A stretch of DNA of 5,053 nucleotides from Promethearchaeota archaeon (GTDB taxonomy: Archaea; Asgardarchaeota; Lokiarchaeia; Sigyniarchaeales; SOKP01): assembly GCA_030612905.1 (NCBI GenBank), contig JAUWNA010000180.1, forward strand, positions 1 to 5,053, in the 5' to 3' direction. Positions 1 to 5,053 of this stretch are shown here, in pieces. The notes beneath the pieces are model-generated. The model was not told where the DNA came from and made no database searches. It worked only from the letters and a program-made list of their open reading frames with translations. Each line of letters starts with the position of its first letter. The stretch's first letter is position 1. The position numbers and the translations under genes are program-made.

Positions 1-572
1 TTTGTTTGATGTTCGTAATTTTCGGGCGACATTGGCGTTTTTGCCATGTTTTGAATCGCATATCCAATAAGCTTAGGGTTTTTTCTTATGAATTCGTTTG
101 AATAGAATATATTCAAAGTTTCTTCTGCTATTTCTTCTATAGTTCGCCCCTCTCTTGGCTTATCTATGATTAGTAATACTTCTGGAGATGCTAAAATGGA
201 TGTAGGTCCACCACAACTTGTGGAACATAAAATTAACTTATTTACCCTATCATAGTTTAGAACCAACTCTTGGGCAATACCACCTCCCATTGAGTGTCCG
301 AAGAGATGAGCATATTCAATATTTAAAGCATCCATTAAACCAATTGTGTCGTCTGCTAGTGTTTTTATCGTATAATTCAGTTTAGGATCGTCAGATTGCC
401 CTGTTCCTCTATTATCGAACACAATAACTTTAAAATGTTTTGCTAATTCTTTAAGAAAATATCTCCCCCACCAGCTAGTGTTTGCCCCCAAACCTAAGAT
501 CATTAGTAGAGGATGCCCCTCGCCGTAAACTTCGTAGTATAAATTAAAATTATTAATTTTAACCTTAGGCAT
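1..572 (-). CDS. Alpha/beta hydrolase fold protein, C-terminus outside the window
   Basis: The frame is open from an ATG at 572-570 to the left edge, giving 190 codons without a stop. The visible part is the first two thirds of an alpha/beta hydrolase. It has an N-terminal strand pair, an oxyanion-hole region LGLGANTSWW at residues 26-35, the VFDNRGTGQSD turn at about 51-61, and the nucleophile elbow FGHSMGG with Ser94 as the predicted catalytic serine. The cap region follows at about 130-185. The catalytic Asp and His would lie beyond the edge. There is no signal peptide, so it is probably cytoplasmic. The fold covers esterases, lactonases, dehalogenases and related enzymes, and the substrate cannot be told from this fragment. 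The start is supported by the conserved N-terminus and a purine stretch GGGGA about ten bases upstream. It is transcribed divergently from tRNA-Leu, and AT-rich sequence at 605-632 could hold its promoter. Confidence 0.93.
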   Translation of the reverse strand, partial: MPKVKINNFNLYYEVYGEGHPLLMILGLGANTSWWGRYFLKELAKHFKVIVFDNRGTGQSDDPKLNYTIKTLADDTIGLMDALNIEYAHLFGHSMGGGIAQELVLNYDRVNKLILCSTSCGGPTSILASPEVLLIIDKPREGRTIEEIAEETLNIFYSNEFIRKNPKLIGYAIQNMAKTPMSPENYEHQT

Positions 573-769
573 TATTTAAATTCCCCTTTCGATTAGTTAT
601 CGATGTATAAGATTTTAATTTATTTTAATATTAGGATTTTCTTAATTTTAGTATTTTAAAAACTGGACTTTAACAACAGCAAAGTTCACAAGATATAAAA
701 ATTTCGAGTAATTATATTCCTCAAGCTCTAATTTTATTGGCAATGGAAACTTTCGAAATTTAATTCATT

Positions 770-854
770 GCGGGAATTGCCAAGCTTGGTCAAAGGCGCT
801 GGACTCAGAATCCAGTCCCGTAGGAGTTCGGGAGTTCGAATCTCCCTTCCCGCA
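770..854 (+). tRNA. tRNA-Leu, anticodon CAG
   Basis: This is a complete class II tRNA of 85 nt. The acceptor stem GCGGGAA (770-776) pairs with TTCCCGC (847-853), with A854 as discriminator. The D stem is GCC (779-781) with GGC (795-797), and the D loop keeps GG at 788-789. The anticodon stem CTGGA/TCCAG (799-803/811-815) closes the loop CTCAGAA, placing anticodon CAG at 806-808, which reads CTG leucine codons. A long variable arm (816-829) contains a TCC/GGA mini-stem, as expected for Leu. The T stem GGGAG/CTCCC carries the standard loop TTCGAAT (835-841). No CCA is encoded and no intron is visible. A weak AT-rich element at 727-738 is at a plausible distance to be the TATA box. A degenerate partial copy lies 229 bp downstream. 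Confidence 0.97.
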
Positions 855-925
855 TTTACCCACAATGATAACACCTAAGAATTAGAAGATAAAATTTGTA
901 ATTCATTTTTGCTTTTAAAATAATG

Positions 926-953
926 GGGAACAATTATACCTCAATTGTTTTTA
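926..953 (+). terminator. Hairpin with T-tract downstream of tRNA-Leu
   Basis: AACAATT (929-935) and AATTGTT (943-949) form a perfect 7-bp inverted repeat around a 7-nt loop. On the plus strand, three G.U pairs (926-928 with 950-952) could extend the stem, and a T-tract overlaps its 3' side. It lies about 75 bp after the tRNA 3' end, so it could end or trim the tRNA transcript. The arms are AT-only apart from one base pair, so chance remains possible. Confidence 0.35.
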
Positions 954-999
954 TTTAGAAAATCTTCACTCAAACTACCATAAGACAATTCTCTAAGGT

Positions 1000-1083
1000 G
1001 GGGGAAGGAATTTTTTGGTCAAAGGCGCTGGACTCAGAATCCAGTCCCGTAGGAGTTCGGGAGCTCGAATCTCCCTTCCCGCA
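1000..1083 (+). pseudogene. tRNA-Leu(CAG) pseudogene with broken D arm
   Basis: From 1015 onward this matches the tRNA-Leu at 770-854 except for one base. The anticodon arm (CAG at 1035-1037), variable arm and 3' acceptor strand are all intact. The 5' part has decayed. A possible acceptor strand GGGGGAA (1000-1006) still pairs with TTCCCGC at six of seven positions. However, the next two bases are GG instead of the usual T8 context, and the D-stem 5' strand GCC is replaced by AT-rich sequence that cannot pair with GGC at 1024-1026. The near-universal T54 of the T loop is C1064. Together these changes make a functional tRNA very unlikely. It may be a decayed tandem duplicate or the scar of an insertion at the tRNA. 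The exact 5' boundary is uncertain. Confidence 0.85.
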
Positions 1084-1103
1084 TTTGAACATTCTTACTT
1101 TTA

Positions 1104-1135
1104 AATAAGAAAGAAAGAAGATTTTTTAAAAAATC
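1104..1135 (-). terminator. Terminator of the P-type ATPase gene
   Basis: Just past the ATPase stop codon, read on the minus strand, there is a perfect 16-bp palindrome GATTTTTTAAAAAATC (1120-1135) followed by a pyrimidine run TTCTTTCTTTCTT. Its T-tracts match the T-rich signals at which archaeal RNA polymerase stops. It also separates the ATPase from the convergent tRNA pseudogene. Confidence 0.55.
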
Positions 1136-1141
1136 GCCGAT

Positions 1142-3301
1142 TTAAATTACATGTAACTCATTATTGCATTTAGGGCAAAATAAAGGTAATTCCTCTTGAC
1201 ATGGTTCTAAATCTTCGTTGTTCAGTAATTTTCTCCAACAAATTAATTTTCCCTCTTTTTCGATCATATCTCGACCATGGTGTTGAGGTATAATATTTTT
1301 AGTTTCGCAACTTTGACAAATAATTAATTTTGCATTGCTTTCTAAATTCTCCAAAGAGAGTTCTTTAAACTTTATTTTATACCTGAAAATGGTTATTCCA
1401 TTGATTAAAACGAGTAAGGACACGCCCATATCTGCTATTCCAACCGCAAGCCACAGCGTCATAAATCCTAAGACTGTGAGAATCGCGAAAGTTACTTTGA
1501 CAATTATAGAAGTCCAAATATTTTGTCTTATGATATTATTGGTCCTTTTTGTTATATCAAAAAAGGTTATAATTTTCTTTAAATCGTCGCTCATAATAAT
1601 AACATCAGCTGTTTCTAAAGTTAAATCCGTTGCCGAAGCACCAATCGCAATTCCCAAATCTGATAAAGCTAAGGCAGGAGCATCGTTTATTCCGTCACCA
1701 ACCATAGCTACTCCTTTAAATTTCTTTTTTAATCTTTCAATTTCCTCTAATTTTTGGTCGGGTAGCAATTCTCCGTGGTAAGAATCTATATCTAAACACT
1801 CCCCTATTGTGTTACATACTAGTTGATTATCCCCCGAGATAAGAACTGACTGATAACCTCGTTTTTTCAAACCGTCGACTAAGAGGGGTGCTGAAACTCT
1901 TAACACATCTCTGATTGTAATTAACCCCATAATTGTTTTATTGTTTCCAAGTAATATAGGAATAGTTCCAGATAATTCGGTTTCTTCAAAAATATCATCA
2001 GGAAGGTCAATTTTTAATTCTTCTAGGTAATTCTTACTTCCTACATAATAAACTTCCCCTTCAATTACTCCTTTAATACCTTTACCTTTAGTTATTTTAA
2101 AGTTTTCCACAGTATATAACGGTAATTGCATTTGTTTCGCTTGATAAACGATAGCTTTTCCAATGGGGTGCTCTGAAAGATTTTCTAAGCTAGCAGCTAT
2201 TTTAATAATCTCTTGGTTATTGCTGGAATAATTAACTATGTTAAAAACTTTTAGATTCCCTTCTGTAAGAGTTCCGGTCTTATCAAACGCGATTAACTCG
2301 ATATTTTTCGCTATTTCAATAAATTTGTTTCCTTTAACCAGTATTCCTTCCTTTGCCAATTTTGTGAGTGCGGCTATATTAGCTAAAGGAGTTGACAATG
2401 TGAGGGCACAAGGACAAGATACTACTAATAAAATTAAACCTCGGTAAAACCACATGTTAAAATCTAGGTTAAATACGACCGTGGGTATAATCATAACAAG
2501 GAGCGCACTAATTAATATAATTGGCGTGTAATATTTAGCAAACTTTTCAATAAATCGTTCGCTATCGCTTTTGTTTTGTTGAGCTAATTTAATACTTTCG
2601 GCTATTTTAGCCACAACTGTGTTTGAACTCTCTCTTATTACTTTTATATCCACAAAACTATCGCTGTTAATGCTCGCGGCAAAGATTTCATCGTTTTCTT
2701 TTTTGAAAATAGGTAAGGACTCGCCTGTTATTGCACTTTCGTCGAAATAAGATTTCCCTTTTACGATTATTCCATCCAGAGGGGCTTTCATTCCTGGTTT
2801 AATACCGATTATTTCACCGATTTTTACAGATTCAGTCGGTACTTTCTCGTAACTATCATCAATCTTTAATAGAGCGTCATCTGGAGCTAATTCAAGTAAT
2901 TCTTTGATCGCATTTTTAGATTTTTCTGTAGTTAATTCCTCTAAATATTCAGCTATTGCATAAAGCAAGATCGCCATAGCTCCTTCCTGACCGTGCAATA
3001 TAAAGAACGAAGCAATACCTGCGACTATCATTAGAATATTAGCTGTAATCCTTTTAGATAAGACATCTTCTATAGCCTCTTTCAATATTTCAGAGCCTGA
3101 GAGTAGAATTGAAGCAACAGCTAAAGCTTGACTTAATAAAACATAGTCAGTTATAAGCTCTAAAGAGATAGATAATCCAAGCAAGGCCAATGATGGAATT
3201 ATGAAATACCAAAACTTTTTTTCAAAAAAAGATTCTTCTTCAACTTCAGAACTTTCGTCGAGACACAGCGTCTTTGTACATTGAGTTATATGACTCACCA
3301 T
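1142..3301 (-). CDS. P1B-type ATPase exporting Zn/Cd/Pb-class divalent metal
   Basis: This 719-residue membrane pump uses ATP to expel soft divalent metals. Signature motifs are in order: actuator TGES at 192-195; the metal-site motif SCPCAL at 295-300; phosphorylation site DKTGT with Asp340; SEHPIG with His378 and Pro379; and the hinge MVGDGIND at 533-540. Lys602 near the start of the penultimate helix and the D-x-G motif DMG (Asp624) in the last helix are the known marks of the P1B-2 (ZntA/CadA) group, as opposed to Cu pumps. Hydrophobic segments fall at about 31-50, 54-72, 86-103, 106-122, 258-279, 286-308, 596-615 and 617-640. There is no N-terminal HMA domain, only a Cys8/Cys13 pair and an acidic patch (15-23). 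After the last helix comes a tail of about 75 residues with C662-x2-C665, H674-H675, C688, C701 and C709-x2-C712, which resembles a zinc ribbon. The ATG at 3301 is the only good start, as the next Met is residue 91. No Shine-Dalgarno precedes it, and the TATA box predicts a leader of only about 15 nt. Confidence 0.96.
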   Translation of the reverse strand: MVSHITQCTKTLCLDESSEVEEESFFEKKFWYFIIPSLALLGLSISLELITDYVLLSQALAVASILLSGSEILKEAIEDVLSKRITANILMIVAGIASFFILHGQEGAMAILLYAIAEYLEELTTEKSKNAIKELLELAPDDALLKIDDSYEKVPTESVKIGEIIGIKPGMKAPLDGIIVKGKSYFDESAITGESLPIFKKENDEIFAASINSDSFVDIKVIRESSNTVVAKIAESIKLAQQNKSDSERFIEKFAKYYTPIILISALLVMIIPTVVFNLDFNMWFYRGLILLVVSCPCALTLSTPLANIAALTKLAKEGILVKGNKFIEIAKNIELIAFDKTGTLTEGNLKVFNIVNYSSNNQEIIKIAASLENLSEHPIGKAIVYQAKQMQLPLYTVENFKITKGKGIKGVIEGEVYYVGSKNYLEELKIDLPDDIFEETELSGTIPILLGNNKTIMGLITIRDVLRVSAPLLVDGLKKRGYQSVLISGDNQLVCNTIGECLDIDSYHGELLPDQKLEEIERLKKKFKGVAMVGDGINDAPALALSDLGIAIGASATDLTLETADVIIMSDDLKKIITFFDITKRTNNIIRQNIWTSIIVKVTFAILTVLGFMTLWLAVGIADMGVSLLVLINGITIFRYKIKFKELSLENLESNAKLIICQSCETKNIIPQHHGRDMIEKEGKLICWRKLLNNEDLEPCQEELPLFCPKCNNELHVI

Positions 3302-3337
3302 GATTAATGAATTTAATTATGTCTAAAAAGGTTCATA

Positions 3338-3345
3338 TTATATAA
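3338..3345 (-). promoter_or_regulatory. TATA box of the ATPase gene
   Basis: TTATATAA sits inside a longer AT block (3335-3350), 37-44 bases upstream of the ATPase start codon. At the usual archaeal spacing of about 25 bases, transcription would begin near 3316 and leave a leader of roughly 15 nt. That fits the lack of a ribosome-binding site at 3301. The box is itself palindromic, so its direction is set only by context. Confidence 0.5.
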
Positions 3346-3393
3346 TAAAAACAACCTAACTTCCGTTAGAAATATGAATACATAAGTTTTAGA

Positions 3394-3417
3394 TGTTAAT
3401 CTATTAAAAGATTAACA
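3394..3417. promoter_or_regulatory. 9-bp perfect inverted repeat, candidate operator of the ATPase gene
   Basis: TGTTAATCT (3394-3402) and AGATTAACA (3409-3417) are perfect inverted copies around a 6-base spacer. The site lies about 50 bp upstream of the ATPase TATA box. The size and symmetry suit a dimeric winged-helix regulator, and metal pumps are often controlled by ArsR/SmtB-type repressors or other metal sensors. No such regulator gene is in the window. The position upstream of the TATA box would suit an activator better than a blocking repressor. Assignment to the ATPase is inference. Confidence 0.35.
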
Positions 3418-3520
3418 GATTTAATTTTAGCTTCTAATTTTATTGGTCAAAACTCAAGTTCATTTTCTTATTATTAAATATAAATTGTTATATTAAATAT
3501 TATTACGAAGCGTGAATTAT

Positions 3521-3545
3521 GTTTTAAAAATATTTAAAAATGGTT
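3521..3545 (-). terminator. T-tract terminator of the DUF166 gene
   Basis: Immediately after the DUF166 stop codon, the minus strand carries two runs of five T (3536-3540 and 3526-3530) in a U-rich context. This is the usual form of archaeal terminator. No GC hairpin is visible. Confidence 0.4.
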
Positions 3546-3549
3546 AAAA

Positions 3550-4428
3550 TTAAGGGGCGACATATGCTTCTTTACGACCTTCATGTTCTTTAAGTCCCAA
3601 TTCGTTTCTAACCGCATCTCTTACGAGAATTCCACCTATATGGAGTATAGAGTCCTTTAATATTAAATCTTTATCCATTGATGCATTACAAGGATAAGAA
3701 TGGTGAGCTTTACTAATTCTTTCGTTTAAACTTAATTCATCGTCATCAATATATTTAGCTTTCAATTGTTGGAGGATATAAAATGTAGAACCGCATGGTG
3801 CGCTTTGTAAAACGCATGTATCTAAAATTGCTTTTCCATCATCGCTCAAAATGAATGAAACAATCGGTTCTCCTATTTTATAATAATCAATAAATTCATA
3901 AACATTATCGTGGTTTTTAGTGAGATTAAACCCTACTTTGTTATATTCGTTCAGTTCCTTACTCATTGCGCAAAAAGGTTTTGGAAACGCTGCTTGAATT
4001 CCCAATCTTTCAAAGTCTTCTAACACCTGCACCTGTAATCCAGGGGGGACCCATTTAGGATTCTCAATAGGGACAATTACCGCTTTAATTTTTTTATCTT
4101 TCAAATACTCAGGCAATTCTGAAAGTAAATCTTGGTGAATTCCAACTACCATCAAAAAATCTACTGGGGGTATAGTTTTTGGTAAAAAATCTTCAGGATT
4201 TTCTATAAAATCTGGGATATTTTCTCCTATTTTATCGTAAAAATAAACCGAACTTGAAAAGTTTCTTAAATGTTCTCTACAGTGGTCGCATTTAACTTTT
4301 TGCTCGAGCAATTCACACGCTTTACAAAATTCGTCGTCGTTGATAATGTTGCCAACAAATTTTTGGGCTAACATTTCTGTATCTGGATCCGGTCCGTAAA
4401 AAATCCCCATTTTGTATTGTTTTCCCAT
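3550..4428 (-). CDS. DUF166 family protein, cysteine-rich, function unknown
   Basis: This is a 292-residue soluble protein without signal peptide or membrane segments. The N-terminus (GIFYG at 8-12, then a Cys cluster ending CDHCR) fits the DUF166 family (Pfam PF02593 as I recall it), which is widespread in methanogens. The cluster is C35-x2-C38 and C47-x2-C50. Four more cysteines follow: C153 in PKPFC, C205, C212 in the motif APCGST, and C247 in HHSYPCNASM. Eight cysteines in such motifs suggest a bound Zn or Fe-S cluster, which is inference. Some older database names for this family refer to thymidylate synthase, but I see none of that enzyme's motifs. A bacterial/Asgard branch is known as the (seleno)protein DfsP. 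Here every candidate position is an ordinary Cys codon. The start ATG at 4428 has a weak GATGAG element just upstream. Met7 is an alternative start. The ATPase lies downstream on the same strand, but a 248-bp gap with T-tracts and a TATA box argues against co-transcription. Confidence 0.9.
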   Translation of the reverse strand: MGKQYKMGIFYGPDPDTEMLAQKFVGNIINDDEFCKACELLEQKVKCDHCREHLRNFSSSVYFYDKIGENIPDFIENPEDFLPKTIPPVDFLMVVGIHQDLLSELPEYLKDKKIKAVIVPIENPKWVPPGLQVQVLEDFERLGIQAAFPKPFCAMSKELNEYNKVGFNLTKNHDNVYEFIDYYKIGEPIVSFILSDDGKAILDTCVLQSAPCGSTFYILQQLKAKYIDDDELSLNERISKAHHSYPCNASMDKDLILKDSILHIGGILVRDAVRNELGLKEHEGRKEAYVAP

Positions 4429-4652
4429 AACTCATCAAGGAATAAATTTAATCTAGACTTTAATTTATTATGATGATATTTCATAAATCATTTAATTTTT
4501 GCCTTGAACATCTTCGCTTATTATTCTAATAATAATGTTTTAATAAAGTTTCAAAAAATTAATACAGAAATTTAATATAAATATTTGATATTTAATATTA
4601 AATTACAGCGTTCCAGGTTATTTTTAATTTACCTTCTTAGAAGTGATTAAAA

Positions 4653-4660
4653 TTTATATC
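4653..4660 (+). promoter_or_regulatory. TATA box candidate reading rightwards into the structured island
   Basis: TTTATATC preceded by the A-rich element TTAAAA is close to the archaeal BRE/TATA consensus. It would start plus-strand transcription near 4680-4684, at the edge of the G+C-rich island. If active, it would produce an RNA antisense to the minus-strand reading of the island, or the island itself may be a plus-strand RNA. AT-rich flanks make chance matches common. Confidence 0.3.
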
Positions 4661-4905
4661 CGATCGTATTTCTGTTGCCATCCATACTTAACTCTGGATA
4701 ATAGCCATAACCCTACGGCTTCTATCCCGTCAGCTTCAAGAGCATTCGGGAATGCTTTCTTTAAACTTTTGCGGGTACATTTACTCTACTTAACTGCTTC
4801 TCTCGGCACGAGAATCTCTATTTGCTCCCCTAACTATGATAATCCGGGGTTCTTGAGGGATAACATTGAGCGGAAGTGAGCGTGGAGTCGCACCACATTC
4901 TTTAT
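4660..4905 (-). ncRNA. Candidate structured non-coding RNA, family not recognised
   Basis: About 240 bases at roughly 45% G+C sit between gene-free flanks of about 16-17% G+C (hand counts). Such islands in AT-rich archaeal genomes usually mark stable RNAs. Read on the minus strand, the stems in order are 4893-4900 with 4878-4885 (7 of 8 pairs); 4846-4849 with 4827-4830; 4809-4813 with 4801-4805; a rod at 4777-4723; 4714-4720 with 4703-4709; and 4695-4699 with 4680-4684. The rod stacks 4772-4775/4726-4729, 4759-4767/4732-4740 and 4751-4756/4741-4746 around loop CCCG. G.U pairs at 4766/4734, in the 4703-4720 hairpin and next to the 4801-4813 hairpin exist only on the minus strand, whereas the first stem favours neither. 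I do not see the GGAAGUCC-type region of RNase P RNA, the SRP helix 8 motif, or 5S or tRNA features. Ends are estimates, and strand is probable rather than certain. Confidence 0.6.
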
Positions 4906-4920
4906 GCGTCATCGAGGTTA

Positions 4921-4931
4921 GTAAATATAGT
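4921..4931 (-). promoter_or_regulatory. TATA box candidate for the structured RNA
   Basis: On the minus strand, the sequence around TATATTTA lies about 26 bases before 4900, where the first stem of the candidate RNA begins. That is the standard archaeal TATA-to-start distance. The surrounding sequence is almost pure A and T, so the match alone is weak; its value comes from the spacing. Confidence 0.35.
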
Positions 4932-5053
4932 AGAAAAGATAATAATAAATAATATAAATAAATAGAGAGTAAGAATTTTTTAGGATTTTTAAAAAACAAG
5001 AAAAATAAAAATAACAATGTTCCATAAATCAAAATATATTAATCACCGTTTTA
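4932..5053. other. AT-rich gene-free end of window
   Basis: This is about 16% G+C with no convincing gene on either strand. On the plus strand, two T runs (4975-4981 and 4986-4990) could end a plus-strand RNA from the island. On the minus strand, a perfect GGTGAT element lies at 5042-5047, 9 bases before a TTG at 5030-5032. That frame is hydrophobic for about 40 codons and then enters the structured island, so I do not call it a gene. Confidence 0.5.

Larger units (their letters stand above)
786..1086 (+). repeat. 72-bp direct repeat made of the tRNA-Leu 3' portion
   Basis: Positions 786-857 and 1015-1086 are the same 72 bases apart from one change (T835 to C1064). The repeat starts in the D loop at TTGGTC and ends three bases after the discriminator. 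The unit length is 229 bp. Upstream of the shared block the copies are only weakly similar, and downstream they diverge at once. Confidence 0.95.

Noticed and set aside
1000..1083. Second functional tRNA-Leu gene
   Set aside because: The D stem cannot form, T54 is C, the acceptor stem has a mismatch and the position-8 T is missing.
1335..1781. Plus-strand open frame of 148 codons inside the ATPase gene
   Set aside because: It is antisense to well-conserved ATPase motifs (hinge, last helices, tail), which fully explain the sequence. The same applies to the plus-strand frame at 2238-2447.
3550..4428. Naming the protein thymidylate synthase
   Set aside because: None of the thymidylate synthase catalytic motifs is visible. 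The sequence instead fits the uncharacterised DUF166 family.
4590..4603. Perfect 14-bp palindrome ATTTAATATTAAAT
   Set aside because: It is made only of A and T in a stretch of about 17% G+C, where such palindromes are expected by chance. It has no clear position relative to a gene start.
4643..4879. Plus-strand open frame of 78 codons
   Set aside because: It lies almost wholly within the structured island, opposite the likely RNA strand. It shows no protein-like pattern or ribosome-binding site, and is best explained as a by-product of the G+C-rich RNA sequence.
4660..4905. RNase P RNA or SRP RNA identity for the island
   Set aside because: An ACAGAAA near the 3' end recalls RNase P, and an AGAAGCAG recalls SRP helix 8. 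However, the matching 5' partner regions (GGAAGUCC-type; CAGG opposite AGCAG) are absent in the needed positions on both strands. A covariance-model search would settle this.
4790..5032. Minus-strand open frame of 80 codons with a TTG start and a GGTGAT element upstream
   Set aside because: Its first 40 residues are low-complexity hydrophobic sequence from AT-rich DNA. The rest runs straight through the structured G+C island with a quite different composition. Spacing from GGTGAT to TTG is 9 bases, and no family is recognisable.

Overview
The window looks like chromosomal DNA from a low-GC archaeon, most likely a methanogen of the Methanobacteriales type. Four things point that way. There is a class II tRNA-Leu without an encoded CCA tail. 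Archaeal-style TATA elements lie in very AT-rich gaps. A DUF166 family protein is present, a family common in methanogens. Terminators are T-tract types rather than long GC hairpins. The genus is inference; no marker gene here settles it. I see no transposase, integrase, CRISPR array or phage gene.

Layout, left to right. Positions 1-572 (minus) hold the first 190 codons of an alpha/beta hydrolase that runs off the left edge. Positions 770-854 (plus) are an intact tRNA-Leu(CAG). A near-identical copy of its 3' five-sixths, with a ruined D arm and a mutated T loop, lies at about 1000-1083: a tRNA pseudogene 229 bp downstream. Positions 1142-3301 (minus) encode a complete P1B-type metal-exporting ATPase of the Zn/Cd/Pb class, with an unusual Cys/His-rich C-terminal tail in place of an N-terminal metal-binding domain. 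Its promoter region (3302-3450) holds a TATA box and inverted repeats that could be operators. Positions 3550-4428 (minus) encode a DUF166 family protein with eight cysteines.

From 4429 to the right end there is no convincing protein gene. Inside this stretch, about 4660-4905 is an island of roughly 45% G+C between flanks of about 16-17% G+C, by my own count. It can fold into a series of hairpins, including a long three-part rod at 4723-4777 that pairs better when read from the minus strand. I interpret it as a structured non-coding RNA. I could not match it to RNase P RNA, SRP RNA, 5S rRNA or tRNA, and it is the most interesting object in the window.

The genes do not form one obvious operon. 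The ATPase and the DUF166 gene point the same way but are 248 bp apart with an apparent promoter between them. The hydrolase and tRNA-Leu are divergent. The tRNA unit and the ATPase converge. The only physiological theme I can support is metal homeostasis: a metal efflux pump next to a cysteine-rich protein that may bind a metal or Fe-S cluster. The link between the two is speculation.
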